This document shows, in pieces, positions 8,562 to 17,580 of a stretch of 64,000 nucleotides of DNA. This DNA comes from Chryseobacterium angstadtii. Lineage in GTDB: Bacteria; Bacteroidota; Bacteroidia; Flavobacteriales; Weeksellaceae. The notes beneath the pieces are model-generated. The model made no database searches, was not told the DNA's origin, and saw nothing but the letters and a program-made list of their open reading frames with translations. A program made the translations under genes and the position numbers. The stretch lies in contig NZ_LFND01000007.1 of assembly GCF_001045465.1 (NCBI RefSeq), forward strand, positions 372,001 through 436,000, read 5' to 3'. How positions within the stretch are numbered: position 1 is the stretch's first letter; each line of letters opens with the position of its first letter.

Positions 8562-9265
8562 AAACGAATATAAAAATTTTTACACAGAAACCGGTCGTCG
8601 GCAAAGGTTTCCACCCAAACTCCTTTTTCGGTCTGTTCATATTGAAAACTAATGGGGTGCAAAGTGATCTTTTCCGGAAAAACCAAACCAAGATGAAGCT
8701 CATCATCATTCACAAAGCTTTGCAATTGCACCGGGTAAGGAAAAGGGTTTTGCATCTGCAGATCTTTGTATCCGTAAACCACCGTACAGTCAGAACCCAG
8801 AGGAGTGAAACGCTCATGCTCCTGATAAATATCGATAGAATGGGGATACCTTTCAATGATCGTCAGTCCGGTTTGCAGAGCAGCATAATACAGGATGGAT
8901 GAAAACTGGCAGATTCCGCCTCCGTATCCGCTGGAGATATGATTGTTAATAAGATTCCGGCCCTCTTTGAAATGATTGCTTTCAGTAGGTTTTCCTATTA
9001 ATTTCCAGAAAGAAAATACTTCACCCGGCTGAATAACCAGATGATGAATCTTATCGCTGACCACTTTCAGATTGTGGATTTTATTTTCATTAAATTCCCC
9101 CTTTTTAATAGTCTGTTTAAGCTCAAAGAAATGATTGCCGATTCTTTTTTCAGCATAGCCTGACGAATAATGATGACCAGATTTCCTTTCATCAAAACGG
9201 CGTTGCAGCAATCTGATATGCAGCTTCACAGAATCCGGTAGCAGTTTTTTTATAACCTGTTTCAT
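8558..9265 (-). CDS. VanW family protein
   Basis: A 235-residue protein when the ATG at 9265 (MKQVIKKLLP) is used. A longer frame from 9301 would overlap the upstream gene, so the shorter start is preferred. The core PGEVFSFWKLIG, GRNLINNHISSGYGGGICQF and FPYPVQLQ matches VanW/YoaR-type proteins, first named in vancomycin-resistance clusters but of unknown biochemical role. No transmembrane segment or signal peptide is obvious. It sits 13 bases after the methyltransferase frame and overlaps acpH by 4 bases. No vanA/B/X-type genes are nearby, so a resistance role should not be assumed. Confidence 0.85.
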   Translation of the reverse strand: MKQVIKKLLPDSVKLHIRLLQRRFDERKSGHHYSSGYAEKRIGNHFFELKQTIKKGEFNENKIHNLKVVSDKIHHLVIQPGEVFSFWKLIGKPTESNHFKEGRNLINNHISSGYGGGICQFSSILYYAALQTGLTIIERYPHSIDIYQEHERFTPLGSDCTVVYGYKDLQMQNPFPYPVQLQSFVNDDELHLGLVFPEKITLHPISFQYEQTEKGVWVETFADDRFLCKNFYIRL

Positions 9266-9278
9266 TTCTTTTCCAGTA

Positions 9279-9929
9279 CTACAATGTGATAGGAAGCCCA
9301 CTTTTTAAGAAATGTACGGCACAGCAGAATATCGAAGGGCAGAAAAAAAGCCTTAATTTTTTAGGGAGTCTGTGAACAGGAAACAGTAAAATTCCTGTAG
9401 TACTTCTAAGATTCCATTGATTTTGGGTTAAAAGTGAAATTTCTTCAATATTAAAACTGTTGCCTGCATGCCAGTCTTCCTGAGGAGATACCACTTTTCT
9501 TCTGGTTTTTGTTGGATAATCAAAAATTAAAAAACCTTGATTATCTAATTTCCGGAAACATTCTTTGAGAAAGTTCTCTGTTTCTTCTTTGGTCTGATGC
9601 ATAATCACATGAAAACAAAAGATACAGCCGAATTTAATATCAAAAGGGATGTTTGAAATTTCACCCACAGCCGTTATTTTTTCGGGATGTTTTTCTGAGG
9701 CAATGCGGAGCATTTTTTCACTGAAATCCACCCCATGCGTTGCAAATTCAAGGAGTCTGCCTGTTCCGCATCCCAGATCCAGGACTTTAGTGTAGTTCTT
9801 ATCCTTGAAAAAAGAATTTAAAAAAGATTTCTCCTACCTGTCAATATACTTTCCGTAAGAGTTTCCAAATCGGTCCTCTTCATAGGTTTCTGCAAGATGA
9901 TCATAGTAGGCATGAATACTTTTATTCAT
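9279..9929 (-). pseudogene. Class I SAM methyltransferase interrupted by an in-frame TAG
   Basis: From an ATG at 9929 the frame reads MNKSIHAYYDHLAETYEEDR and on to YIDR, meets TAG (codon at 9836-9834), then continues without shift through VLDLGCGTGRLL, the SAM-binding motif I, to a stop at 9279. The intact protein would be about 216 residues. The stop falls after residue 31, before motif I, so the first product is useless. A GTG at 9731 lies after motif I, so a protein restarted there would lack SAM binding. CAG to TAG is the simplest explanation. Downstream features include FHVIMHQTKEETENFL and FDYPTKTRRKV. It could be a recent pseudogene or a sequencing error. The substrate is unknown. Confidence 0.8.
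9834..9836 (-). other. Premature TAG codon in the methyltransferase
   Basis: The + strand cta gives TAG in frame with both the upstream ATG (31 codons away) and the downstream LDLGCGTG motif. No frameshift is needed to join the two halves. Confidence 0.85.
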
Positions 9930-10007
9930 AATTTTAAATTCTTTAGTGAAAATAATCAATCTTGACTATACGATCAAGAGAATGTCTGAAACTTTTTAAT
10001 ATCAAAA

Positions 10008-11123
10008 TTATACCGATCCGCCCGACTGTCCTTTCCTGAATTCAGAAGGGGTCTTATCAGTCATTTTTTTGAAAATCGTATTAAAAGCCGTTTTGGAATT
10101 AAAACCCGATTCAAAGGCAATACCTACCATAGACAGTTTTTTATAGGAATCATCCGTAAGCATTTTTTTAGCATGTTCTATTCTGTATTTATTCACAAAA
10201 TGGAAAAAATTTTCATGCAGGCCGCTGTTGAGAAGATAAGACAGCTGATGAGCATTAATCTGAAGAAGATCCGAGAGCTTGAGTAAATTAAGGTCCCCAT
10301 CCAGATAGGGTTTCTCGTTTTCCATTAAATTAATGAGCTTTAATTTTAAACCTTCCAGCTCATGGTCGGGAATCAGTTTTTTTCTTTCGGTTTCTTCCTG
10401 ATCGCCTTCCAACTCAATAGATAGTAATTCGTCACGCTGTTTTTTATCCACCGGATAGATTTCCTTTTGCCGGAGCACATAATAAAGCGTGCTGTACACA
10501 ATAAATAAAAACAGAAGATCCATCACCAGATGCTGGTGCATTTTGTAGACGAAAGCATTAAACAACTCATAGCCTACTGTAATAATGATGGTTACAAAAA
10601 GGAGAAAGCTTAATTTGATCAGCCACTGCAAATCTATGTTTTCCGTATTGGAAGAAATAATTTCAATCCTTTTCTGGTGCTTTCTGATCTTAAAATAAAT
10701 AAGAGCGATATAAGGTAGATTGTGAGCCACATCTATAAGCAGCACAGCGTTGTAAATAGCAGGATGTTTCTCCGCATTAAACAATAATATCCAGTAAATC
10801 ACCGGAACGATAAAGCACACCAGATCCCGCTTTTTAAAACGGTAATTAGGATTAATGAAAAATATAACGCTGAAAAACAGAAGAATAGGCGTAAATATCT
10901 GTACGGAATAGACCACAGATGCCAGTAAAGGACCCGCAGGAAGCATACAGAGTTTTAAAATATCCAAAATCCAATAACTTGACCACAACAAAAGAAACAG
11001 CCCGAAAAATAAATTGGCTCTTCTGTTCACCCTCATCGGATTGATCAATACCGTGAATGAAAGAAGGGTAAGACCACCGTAGAGCAGTACAAGAACAAAT
11101 TTTTGAATATTTTCAAGCGGCAT
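10008..11123 (-). CDS. Membrane-anchored AraC family regulator
   Basis: A 371-residue protein. Residues ~8-215 contain about seven hydrophobic helices, and the last ~100 residues form an AraC/XylS helix-turn-helix pair (LLKLSDLLQINAHQLSYLLN, then IAFESGFNSKTAFNTIFKK and TPSEFRK). This architecture, a polytopic sensor fused to a cytoplasmic AraC domain, is common in Flavobacteriia. The ligand is unknown. It starts 11 bases after radA and may be cotranscribed with it. A 78-base gap separates it from the broken methyltransferase. Confidence 0.85.
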   Translation of the reverse strand: MPLENIQKFVLVLLYGGLTLLSFTVLINPMRVNRRANLFFGLFLLLWSSYWILDILKLCMLPAGPLLASVVYSVQIFTPILLFFSVIFFINPNYRFKKRDLVCFIVPVIYWILLFNAEKHPAIYNAVLLIDVAHNLPYIALIYFKIRKHQKRIEIISSNTENIDLQWLIKLSFLLFVTIIITVGYELFNAFVYKMHQHLVMDLLFLFIVYSTLYYVLRQKEIYPVDKKQRDELLSIELEGDQEETERKKLIPDHELEGLKLKLINLMENEKPYLDGDLNLLKLSDLLQINAHQLSYLLNSGLHENFFHFVNKYRIEHAKKMLTDDSYKKLSMVGIAFESGFNSKTAFNTIFKKMTDKTPSEFRKGQSGGSV

Positions 11124-11134
11124 AGGGAATACTT

Positions 11135-12484
11135 TTAAAAGATCCTTTCGTGGAAATCTTCAATTTTGCTTACTTCCTCAATCTTAATTCCGAATTTTCT
11201 TTTCGGGATTTTGTTCAGATTCGAGACAAATATTTTTTCGTAGCCTAATTTTTCAGCCTCTGTAATTCTCTGTTCCACCTGAGCTATGGGGCGTATTTCG
11301 CCGCTTAATCCTATCTCCCCTGCAAAACAGAAATGCTCGGAAATCGCAATATCTTCGTTGGAAGAAAGAATAGAAGCCACTACCGCAAGATCCAGCGCAG
11401 GGTCATCCGTCTTGATTCCTCCCGTTATATTCAAAAATACATCTTTAGCCCCAAGCTGAAAACCCGCACGTTTTTCCAGGACAGCCAGAAGCATATTCAG
11501 TCTTTTGGCATCAAATCCGGTAGAACTTCGCTGCGGAGTTCCATAAACAGCGGTACTTACCAAAGCCTGAATTTCCAGCAACATCGGTCGGTTTCCTTCC
11601 AGCGTTACCGCTACCGAATTTCCGGAAAGCTCTTCAAATTTCTTTGTAATCAGAATTTCAGACGGATTCCGGATTTCTTTTAATCCCTGAGAAACCATCT
11701 CGTAAATTCCAATCTCGGAAGTAGATCCGAAACGATTTTTATTGGCTCTGAGGAGTCTGAAAAGATGATTCCTGTCTCCATCGAAATTCAAGACCACATC
11801 CACCATATGTTCCAGTACTTTCGGCCCGGCAATCTGACCATCTTTGGTGATATGGCCTACCAAAAATACAGGCGTATTGTTTTCCTTTGCATATTTGATG
11901 ATCTCATTCGAGCATTCCCTGATCTGGGAAACAGTTCCGGGTGAGCTTTCAATCAGCTGTGATTGTAAGGTCTGGATAGAATCTATGATCATAAAATCCG
12001 GTTCCAGTTTTTTGGCTTCGTGAAGAATTTTTTCCAGTGAAGTTTCGGTAAAAAGAAAACAGTTCGGGTTCTGAACATCCGTTAATCGGTCTGCTCTCAT
12101 CTTAATCTGCGAAGCACTTTCCTCCCCAGAGACATAGAAGATCTTTTTCTTCATTTTTAAAGCCAGCTGCAGCAAAAGTGTAGACTTTCCGATTCCGGGT
12201 TCACCACCGATCAAAGTGACGGATCCCAGGACAATACCGCCGCCCAGAACACGGTTTAGTTCTTCGGAAGGCGTTTTTATTCTCGGTTCTTCGCTGGTCT
12301 CTACTTCAATAATGTTGATGACATGCTGTTTCGATTTTGAAAAAGGAGGCGTTTTGGATGAGGTTTTCTCAACCACTTCCTCCACAAGGGTATTCCATTC
12401 TCCACAGTTTTTACATTGCCCCATCCATTGGGAGTATTGGGTTCCGCAGTTTTGACAGAAATATGCTGTTTTCAGTTTTGCCAT
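11135..12484 (-). CDS. radA: DNA repair protein RadA
   Basis: A 449-residue protein, the usual RadA length. It has an N-terminal zinc finger (C10, C13, C24, C27), a RecA-like ATPase with Walker A GGEPGIGKST (residues 93-102), the RadA-specific KNRFG motif near residue 250, and a C-terminal Lon-protease-like domain (ITGGIKTDDPALDLAVVASI). RadA is a DnaB-type helicase that drives branch migration during recombinational repair. A CGAAGTTA on the + strand at 12489-12496 reads TAACTTCG on the minus strand, a near-consensus -7 box a few bases before the ATG, so the leader would be very short. Confidence 0.96.
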   Translation of the reverse strand: MAKLKTAYFCQNCGTQYSQWMGQCKNCGEWNTLVEEVVEKTSSKTPPFSKSKQHVINIIEVETSEEPRIKTPSEELNRVLGGGIVLGSVTLIGGEPGIGKSTLLLQLALKMKKKIFYVSGEESASQIKMRADRLTDVQNPNCFLFTETSLEKILHEAKKLEPDFMIIDSIQTLQSQLIESSPGTVSQIRECSNEIIKYAKENNTPVFLVGHITKDGQIAGPKVLEHMVDVVLNFDGDRNHLFRLLRANKNRFGSTSEIGIYEMVSQGLKEIRNPSEILITKKFEELSGNSVAVTLEGNRPMLLEIQALVSTAVYGTPQRSSTGFDAKRLNMLLAVLEKRAGFQLGAKDVFLNITGGIKTDDPALDLAVVASILSSNEDIAISEHFCFAGEIGLSGEIRPIAQVEQRITEAEKLGYEKIFVSNLNKIPKRKFGIKIEEVSKIEDFHERIF

Positions 12485-12539
12485 ACTGCGAAGTTAAAAA
12501 AAATGAATCTCCTTTTAGAATTTTAATTAATTTTCAGAG

Positions 12540-12950
12540 ATGAAAAATCTTATCTTAAAAAGTATTCTGATATTCGGTATCATGACCTTTCTCAATGCGG
12601 GCCTGGTTGGTGAATCTGTAAAATTGATAGGCCTTCCGCCATCAAGCCATACCCTGCATGGTTTTGCTATATTTATTGGTTGCCTGATCATATGTGTGGT
12701 AAGTTTTATTACGATATTGATTTTTCAGAAAAGCTATAATGCCGTTTGGAAAGTAGCCCTGTTATTTGAAATTCTTTATCTCCTGATGCTTTTATGGTCC
12801 AAAATCAATCCCTTTACTTATTTTACCCAACCTACAGACGACCATTTGCTGGATATGATGCTGTACCTCAATTCAATAATTATATTTCTTGTAATCTGTC
12901 TTTTTGATGTAATTTATTCTAAAATAATCTCATCTAAAATTAAAAAATAA
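12540..12950 (+). CDS. Small four-helix membrane protein of unknown function
   Basis: A 136-residue protein that is almost entirely hydrophobic, with helices around residues 5-24, 43-64, 70-86 and 105-127 and a lysine-rich C-terminus. I recognise no family. It is divergent from radA (55-base gap) and lies upstream of the YceI gene with a 61-base gap. The ATG at 12540 follows AT-rich DNA. Coding is supported by the clean topology and normal codon use. Confidence 0.65.
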   Translation: MKNLILKSILIFGIMTFLNAGLVGESVKLIGLPPSSHTLHGFAIFIGCLIICVVSFITILIFQKSYNAVWKVALLFEILYLLMLLWSKINPFTYFTQPTDDHLLDMMLYLNSIIIFLVICLFDVIYSKIISSKIKK

Positions 12951-13011
12951 CATACATCAAGAGCGAGATCAATGATATATCTTATATTTACCTGGTTATA
13001 ATTAAATTACA

Positions 13012-13581
13012 ATGAAAAAAATACTTTTATCTGTCGTTTTTACGCTGTTAAGCGTTTTTGGTTTTGCACAAACCGAGTGGGCTGCTGATCCCATGCACTC
13101 ATCGGTTAATTTTAATGTCAAACATATGGGAATCAACTTTGTACAGGGTAGATTTGATCAGTTTAAAGGAAGAATAACCACGGAAGGAGCCAATCTGGAT
13201 CATGCTGTTTTCGATTTTGGGGTAGAAGTAAACTCCATCAACACAGGAGTTGAGATGAGAGACAAGCACCTTAAAAGTGCCGATTTCTTTGATGCAGATA
13301 ATTATCCGGCCATGAGTTTTCACAGCACTTCCATTACGAAGGATAAAAACAATTCATATATACTGAAAGGAACCCTGAAAATTAAGGAAACAGTAAAAGA
13401 AATCAGCATTCCCGTAACATTTGGAGGAGTGGCTAAAAACCAGCAGGGTAAAGAAGTAATGGGCTTTCAGACGAAATTTACGATTAACCGTCTAGACTAC
13501 GGAATCAAGTACGATCCAACAGGTGCTGGAGTCGCTAAAGATGTAGAAGTGAGCCTGTATTTTGAAGTCGTAAAACAATAA
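13012..13581 (+). CDS. YceI family periplasmic protein
   Basis: A 189-residue protein with a signal peptide ending at GFAQ (about residue 20). The mature part matches the YceI lipocalin-like barrel: WAADPMHSSVNFNVKHMG at the start, VNSINTGVEMRDKHLKSADF in the middle and NRLDYGIKY near the end. YceI proteins bind isoprenoid-like lipids in the periplasm, and several are stress induced. A TATATTTA at 12983-12990 may be its -7 box. It is a single gene ended by a bidirectional terminator. Confidence 0.9.
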   Translation: MKKILLSVVFTLLSVFGFAQTEWAADPMHSSVNFNVKHMGINFVQGRFDQFKGRITTEGANLDHAVFDFGVEVNSINTGVEMRDKHLKSADFFDADNYPAMSFHSTSITKDKNNSYILKGTLKIKETVKEISIPVTFGGVAKNQQGKEVMGFQTKFTINRLDYGIKYDPTGAGVAKDVEVSLYFEVVKQ

Positions 13582-13602
13582 TTTCCATACATCATTTGAT
13601 TG

Positions 13603-13637
13603 AAAAAGGTTTTCCTCATAACAGGAAAACCTTTTTT
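13603..13637. terminator. Bidirectional terminator between yceI-like and lipid operon
   Basis: AAAAAGGTTTTCCT pairs with AGGAAAACCTTTTT around CATAAC. The A run on one side and T run on the other serve both convergent transcription units. Confidence 0.85.
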
Positions 13638-13710
13638 ATTTTATACTACTCTTAACAGATAAAACGGTCCTGCAATTACACCTTCGGTCTCAATAACTTC
13701 CACCTTCCAT

Positions 13711-15405
13711 TTAAAAATTAACACCTCCCGAAGAAACAGTGAAAATGCCGAAATCATCAATCAGCATAGTGTCCTTGCGGATACCGCTGTATTTCATCAC
13801 CCTGTCGAGCTCCTTTTGTGATCTTCTTCTCATGATCCAGTCTTTATTCTGATGATTGTTCAGTACATAAGCAATCATTTTCAGCTGCGGATGCCACGGC
13901 TGTCCCGTGTAAATGATAAAGGAATTTTTTTCGGAAACAGATGCAGCTCCCTTAATGGCTTTGGCTGCCATTTCATTATCTCCGAAAAGCTCCAGAATTC
14001 CTGAAATAATGGTGATATTAGGTTCGAAATTAATCTTTTTATACGTTTCAGGATCAAAACAGTCAAAGTTTGTAAAACGGATATTTTGATAATTTTTGTC
14101 CTGAATTACTTTTTCACCTATTTCAATATTTGCTTTTACAAATTCATTGATTACAATTTCTGCTTCAGGATATTTTTCTTTGATATCGAATAAATAATTG
14201 CCTGTTCCTCCTGCAATATCAAGGATTTTAATTTTTCTGCCTTCCTGTTTCAGGCTTTGGATATTCTGTTCCAGAAGCTGAATCAAATGTTGTTTCCTGA
14301 TACGGATTCCTTTCCAGCCGATGGCATTCAGATAATTTTTATCCATCATTTTTCCAAAACCCAGTTTACCTTTTGGCTGGTTCTGGTACACATAATGGAG
14401 AGAAGCCCCCGAATCGAAACCGTATTTCAGGCCGATAGCCATTCCGTTGCTTATCTTTCCAATATTTTTAAGCGAAAATTTCTGAAATTTAAAATTCAGA
14501 TTGTTGCCCACATTATTCTGAAGATCTTCGTATTCCTTTACAGAAAAACGGTCAGGATGAAGATTGGCCGTCTTATGGGTTCTGCTGAAACATTTTCCGG
14601 CAAAATCTGCAACCTTCGCATACACCTCTTCTTTTCCTGTATCAAAGAGAATTCCATGAAAAAAGCCGGGCAGTACTTCATATTTTTTAAGATCCGTATC
14701 AAGCCTGTCGTAAAACATTTTCTGGTCCTTATTGAAAACCACGTGATCTTTCTCGGCAGCGAGAATAAGAGTCGGAGTGTCAATAGCTGCAGCATCTTCT
14801 ACCAGACGTTTTCCCGCTTTTGCAAGGTCGATAAGAAGTTCAGCGTCAATAGATCTTGTAATCAGCGGATCTGTATCGTAAGCTTTCTGCTGCTCCGGAT
14901 CGTGGGTAAGCATTTTAGATTTTACATAGCTTTTAATGATGAGTCCTTTCTTCAGCTTCGTTCCAAGCGTAATCATTTCATTGGCCAGCGGAACAATCAG
15001 ATTGATTTTAAAAGCAGGCGCCAAAAGCGCCATTCCGGCAATATCCGGAGCAAAATCATGGGCCCAAGCTGAAGCTACAACTCCTCCGATGCTATTCGCC
15101 AAAACGAAAATGTCCTGAATTTTCACCTCGTATTTTGTTCCCAGAAATTTAGAAAAAGAATCAAGATCCCTTACATAGTCCATAAAAATGGAAGAAGTTC
15201 CGGTTTCCGTATGTCCGTGTCCGCGAAGGTCAAATGCAAAAATAGTGTAGTTTGAAAAAAGTGAAGACTGTGCAATATCATTCAGCCTCTCCGAATGTTC
15301 ATGCCCGCGATGAATCATAATGATACTCTTCTGCTGGGGCTGGTAGTTCCACTCACGGTAGAAAATGGTATTCCCGTCAAAACTTTTAAAATGTCCGCTG
15401 TTCAT
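13711..15405 (-). CDS. Alpha/beta-hydrolase fused to SAM methyltransferase (YnbC-like)
   Basis: A 564-residue fusion. Residues ~1-270 are an alpha/beta hydrolase of the monoacylglycerol-lipase type: HRGHEHSERL near 32, LRGHGHT near 60, nucleophile S105 in ANSIGG (Ala in place of the first Gly of GxSxG), and a late His in FFHGILFD. Residues ~300-564 form a class I methyltransferase with motif I ILDIAGGTGNYL near 390. This two-domain layout and length match E. coli YnbC (about 585 residues, uncharacterised). It is the last gene of the lipid operon, 3 bases after the PAP2/phosphatase gene. It may trim and methylate the operon's lipid; the reaction is not known. Confidence 0.85.
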   Translation of the reverse strand: MNSGHFKSFDGNTIFYREWNYQPQQKSIIMIHRGHEHSERLNDIAQSSLFSNYTIFAFDLRGHGHTETGTSSIFMDYVRDLDSFSKFLGTKYEVKIQDIFVLANSIGGVVASAWAHDFAPDIAGMALLAPAFKINLIVPLANEMITLGTKLKKGLIIKSYVKSKMLTHDPEQQKAYDTDPLITRSIDAELLIDLAKAGKRLVEDAAAIDTPTLILAAEKDHVVFNKDQKMFYDRLDTDLKKYEVLPGFFHGILFDTGKEEVYAKVADFAGKCFSRTHKTANLHPDRFSVKEYEDLQNNVGNNLNFKFQKFSLKNIGKISNGMAIGLKYGFDSGASLHYVYQNQPKGKLGFGKMMDKNYLNAIGWKGIRIRKQHLIQLLEQNIQSLKQEGRKIKILDIAGGTGNYLFDIKEKYPEAEIVINEFVKANIEIGEKVIQDKNYQNIRFTNFDCFDPETYKKINFEPNITIISGILELFGDNEMAAKAIKGAASVSEKNSFIIYTGQPWHPQLKMIAYVLNNHQNKDWIMRRRSQKELDRVMKYSGIRKDTMLIDDFGIFTVSSGGVNF

Positions 15406-15408
15406 AGT

Positions 15409-16710
15409 TTAAATTTTTTTCAAAAAATCCTTTAGATAAGGATGAATTACTGCATTTTTATGAATGCCCGTCATCATGGTTACTGCTTCGTCTACAGGTA
15501 AAGATAGAATATTTTTCATTACCAGAATACCTATGACTGAGCTTCTTGTAAAGCCCATGGTACAATGAATGAATATTTTTCCCTCCATTGGAAGATTGCT
15601 GTAGCTTTCTGTGATCTCTGCAACAAGTTGGCGCGTTTCATTCACATCAAAAGTACCGATGTCCAGAAAAGGAACTGAACGATACAATGACTTATTTTTT
15701 AAGTCTGGTATTTCCTCCATTTCGGCTGAAAGATCATAAACCAGGGTATCCGGATTGATTTTAAAAAAATGAAGATCTTCACGGCCGGGTCTTGATGAAA
15801 TGTAAATACGAGGGGCTATTTCCAGAGGTTTTTTATTCTTCCGGAGGAATTTCCAGAACATCCAATAAATTATCAGATAAGGAGCATAAAATACTTTTCG
15901 TCCCAATGAAATTTTGCCGTTGTTGTTTTTTAAAAAGTGAATTCTGTTTTTCTGATAATGATATCCTATAATCATTGATATTGCAGCCAGCCATAATACA
16001 ATCAGCCACAGATGACCGGAGAACTTATCCAGAAGCAAGGCCGCTGAAACTAGAATCCATCCGGATAAAAAGTAAAAATTGGCCACTTGGAAATTTCTAT
16101 ATCGGAAATCATTTTTTCGGTAAGGAAAAATAATAAAACTGATATGGGCGAGAATGGTTCCCGAAAGAATATCAATGAAATGGTGTTGGTAAGTCGTCAA
16201 TGTAGAAATACCCAGCATGATCAGCCACAGCATAAAAAGGGTCCTGAATCTTTTCAGTTCTCTGAATAGGGTCCAGAAGATAAAAGCATAAGCAATATGC
16301 AGCGAAGGAGACTGATTGAAAGGAGAATCAAATAATTTCAGAAAATAAAAAGAGACGTTCAGAATTGAGGCATTGACCTGAGGTTTCGGTAAGGAGAACT
16401 TTAACGGAAATAAAATGAAAAAAAAGCCTGCCGCTACGGTAACGAAAAGCATTCTTTTGGTCAATACTTTAAGCTGCTCCTGATTTTTACACAGAAAAAA
16501 AACGGAGCAGAAAAAAATACCACTGGTCATATAAGGAATAATGCTCCAGGGTAAAAACGGAATATATTTTTCAAAATCAAATACAAAAGACGGAACCTTT
16601 TCCACCTCCGAAGCATACCATGCCGCAAAATTGTAGACAATCATGAATACAAGTGCACTGGAAACAAAAGCAAAAATCTGCTGTTTTAGTTGGGGTCGTC
16701 TTTCATCCAT
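15409..16710 (-). CDS. PAP2 / dual-specificity phosphatase fusion (YnbD-like)
   Basis: A 433-residue protein from the ATG at 16710. A longer frame to 16779 overlaps the SDR by 94 bases, while 16710 overlaps by 25. The N-terminal ~280 residues are polytopic and carry PAP2 motifs of the inositol-phosphotransferase type: PSLH (near 134) and TTYQHHFID (near 175). The C-terminal ~120 residues are a dual-specificity phosphatase with an intact HCTMGFTRS loop (HCx5RS, near 381). E. coli YnbD has the same order. PTPMT1-type phosphatases dephosphorylate phosphatidylglycerophosphate, so a lipid phosphate is a likely substrate, but this is inferred. Confidence 0.87.
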   Translation of the reverse strand: MDERRPQLKQQIFAFVSSALVFMIVYNFAAWYASEVEKVPSFVFDFEKYIPFLPWSIIPYMTSGIFFCSVFFLCKNQEQLKVLTKRMLFVTVAAGFFFILFPLKFSLPKPQVNASILNVSFYFLKLFDSPFNQSPSLHIAYAFIFWTLFRELKRFRTLFMLWLIMLGISTLTTYQHHFIDILSGTILAHISFIIFPYRKNDFRYRNFQVANFYFLSGWILVSAALLLDKFSGHLWLIVLWLAAISMIIGYHYQKNRIHFLKNNNGKISLGRKVFYAPYLIIYWMFWKFLRKNKKPLEIAPRIYISSRPGREDLHFFKINPDTLVYDLSAEMEEIPDLKNKSLYRSVPFLDIGTFDVNETRQLVAEITESYSNLPMEGKIFIHCTMGFTRSSVIGILVMKNILSLPVDEAVTMMTGIHKNAVIHPYLKDFLKKI

Positions 16711-17447
16711 CGGGCTTTTCTGAACATAATCATATTTAATAAAGAAGAAGGAAGCAATGAGAGTGATTTCATCAGCCATTTCATTTTTACCGGGAAAATA
16801 ACGAGCTTTTCCTGTTTCTCAATCGCTGTGGAAATAATAGCGACGGCAGTCTCAACATCCGTCAAAAATGGTTTCTTTCCGAGATCATGATTGTTGAGTT
16901 GTCTTAATTTCTCCGTGTCTACATAGCCCGGAGCAATGGCTGTTACTGAAATCCCAAACGGTTTCAGAGCACGGCGGTAAGCGTCTGCCATCTGGATCAC
17001 AGACCGTTTTGTTTTAGTATAAAGACTCGATTTTTCATATTCCAGAATTCCGGAAACAGAAGCAATCACGGCTATGCTGCCTTTATTTTGTTTTCTCATG
17101 GCTTTTCTGGCCGTTTCAAAACAGTTCACGGTTCCCAAAACATTGGTTTGCAGCATTTCTTCAGCTTCTTCGTAGGAAATCTTTCCGGCAACATCTTCAG
17201 CATAGCTTCCCGCACAGTTGATGAAAATATCAAGAGACTTTCCACCTTTTAGAAAAAACTGTACCGCCGTATCAATAGAAGCCGGTTCAGAAACATCGGC
17301 CTGAAATATATTTAAATTTTCCGGACAGTTTTCCGGGACTTTTTCCGGATTTCTCCCACAGATGCCTACATCATATCCTTTTTTAAGATAATGCAGGGCA
17401 AGAGCATAACCCATTCCCGAAGTTCCGCCTGCTATAAAAACATTCAT
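16686..17447 (-). CDS. Short-chain dehydrogenase/reductase in the lipid operon
   Basis: A 253-residue classical SDR with cofactor motif GGTSGMG (7-13), NCAG (77-80), N102, Ser near 130 and YTKTK (Y143, K147). The Rossmann fold is therefore catalytically complete, using NAD(P)H. The C-terminus (WLMKSLSLLPSSLLNMIMF) is amphipathic or hydrophobic and could attach it to the membrane, as in sphingolipid ketoreductases of the 3-ketodihydrosphingosine reductase type. It overlaps the downstream PAP2 gene by 25 bases. A repeat-filled 513-base gap separates it from the upstream patatin gene. The substrate is unknown; a ketone or alcohol on a lipid is the natural guess from context. Confidence 0.88.
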   Translation of the reverse strand: MNVFIAGGTSGMGYALALHYLKKGYDVGICGRNPEKVPENCPENLNIFQADVSEPASIDTAVQFFLKGGKSLDIFINCAGSYAEDVAGKISYEEAEEMLQTNVLGTVNCFETARKAMRKQNKGSIAVIASVSGILEYEKSSLYTKTKRSVIQMADAYRRALKPFGISVTAIAPGYVDTEKLRQLNNHDLGKKPFLTDVETAVAIISTAIEKQEKLVIFPVKMKWLMKSLSLLPSSLLNMIMFRKARWMKDDPN

Positions 17448-17580
17448 GAGATCGTTGTGATTTTAGTTGGATGTAAAAATAGATTTTAAAACTGAAAGTT
17501 GATGAATTGGATGAATTTTTTATCAATTACACAACTCACACAATTTTCCCGGATCAATTTCCCGAATATATACCCACAAT

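Noticed and set aside
8558..9265. VanW-like gene as evidence of vancomycin resistance
   Set aside because: VanW-family proteins occur widely outside resistance clusters, no van ligase or dipeptidase genes are present, and Gram-negative cells are intrinsically insensitive.
14257..15072. 271-codon open frame on the plus strand opposite the hydrolase/methyltransferase gene
   Set aside because: The minus strand frame has clear hydrolase and methyltransferase motifs. The plus frame is Phe/Ile/Ser-rich and has no recognisable domain.
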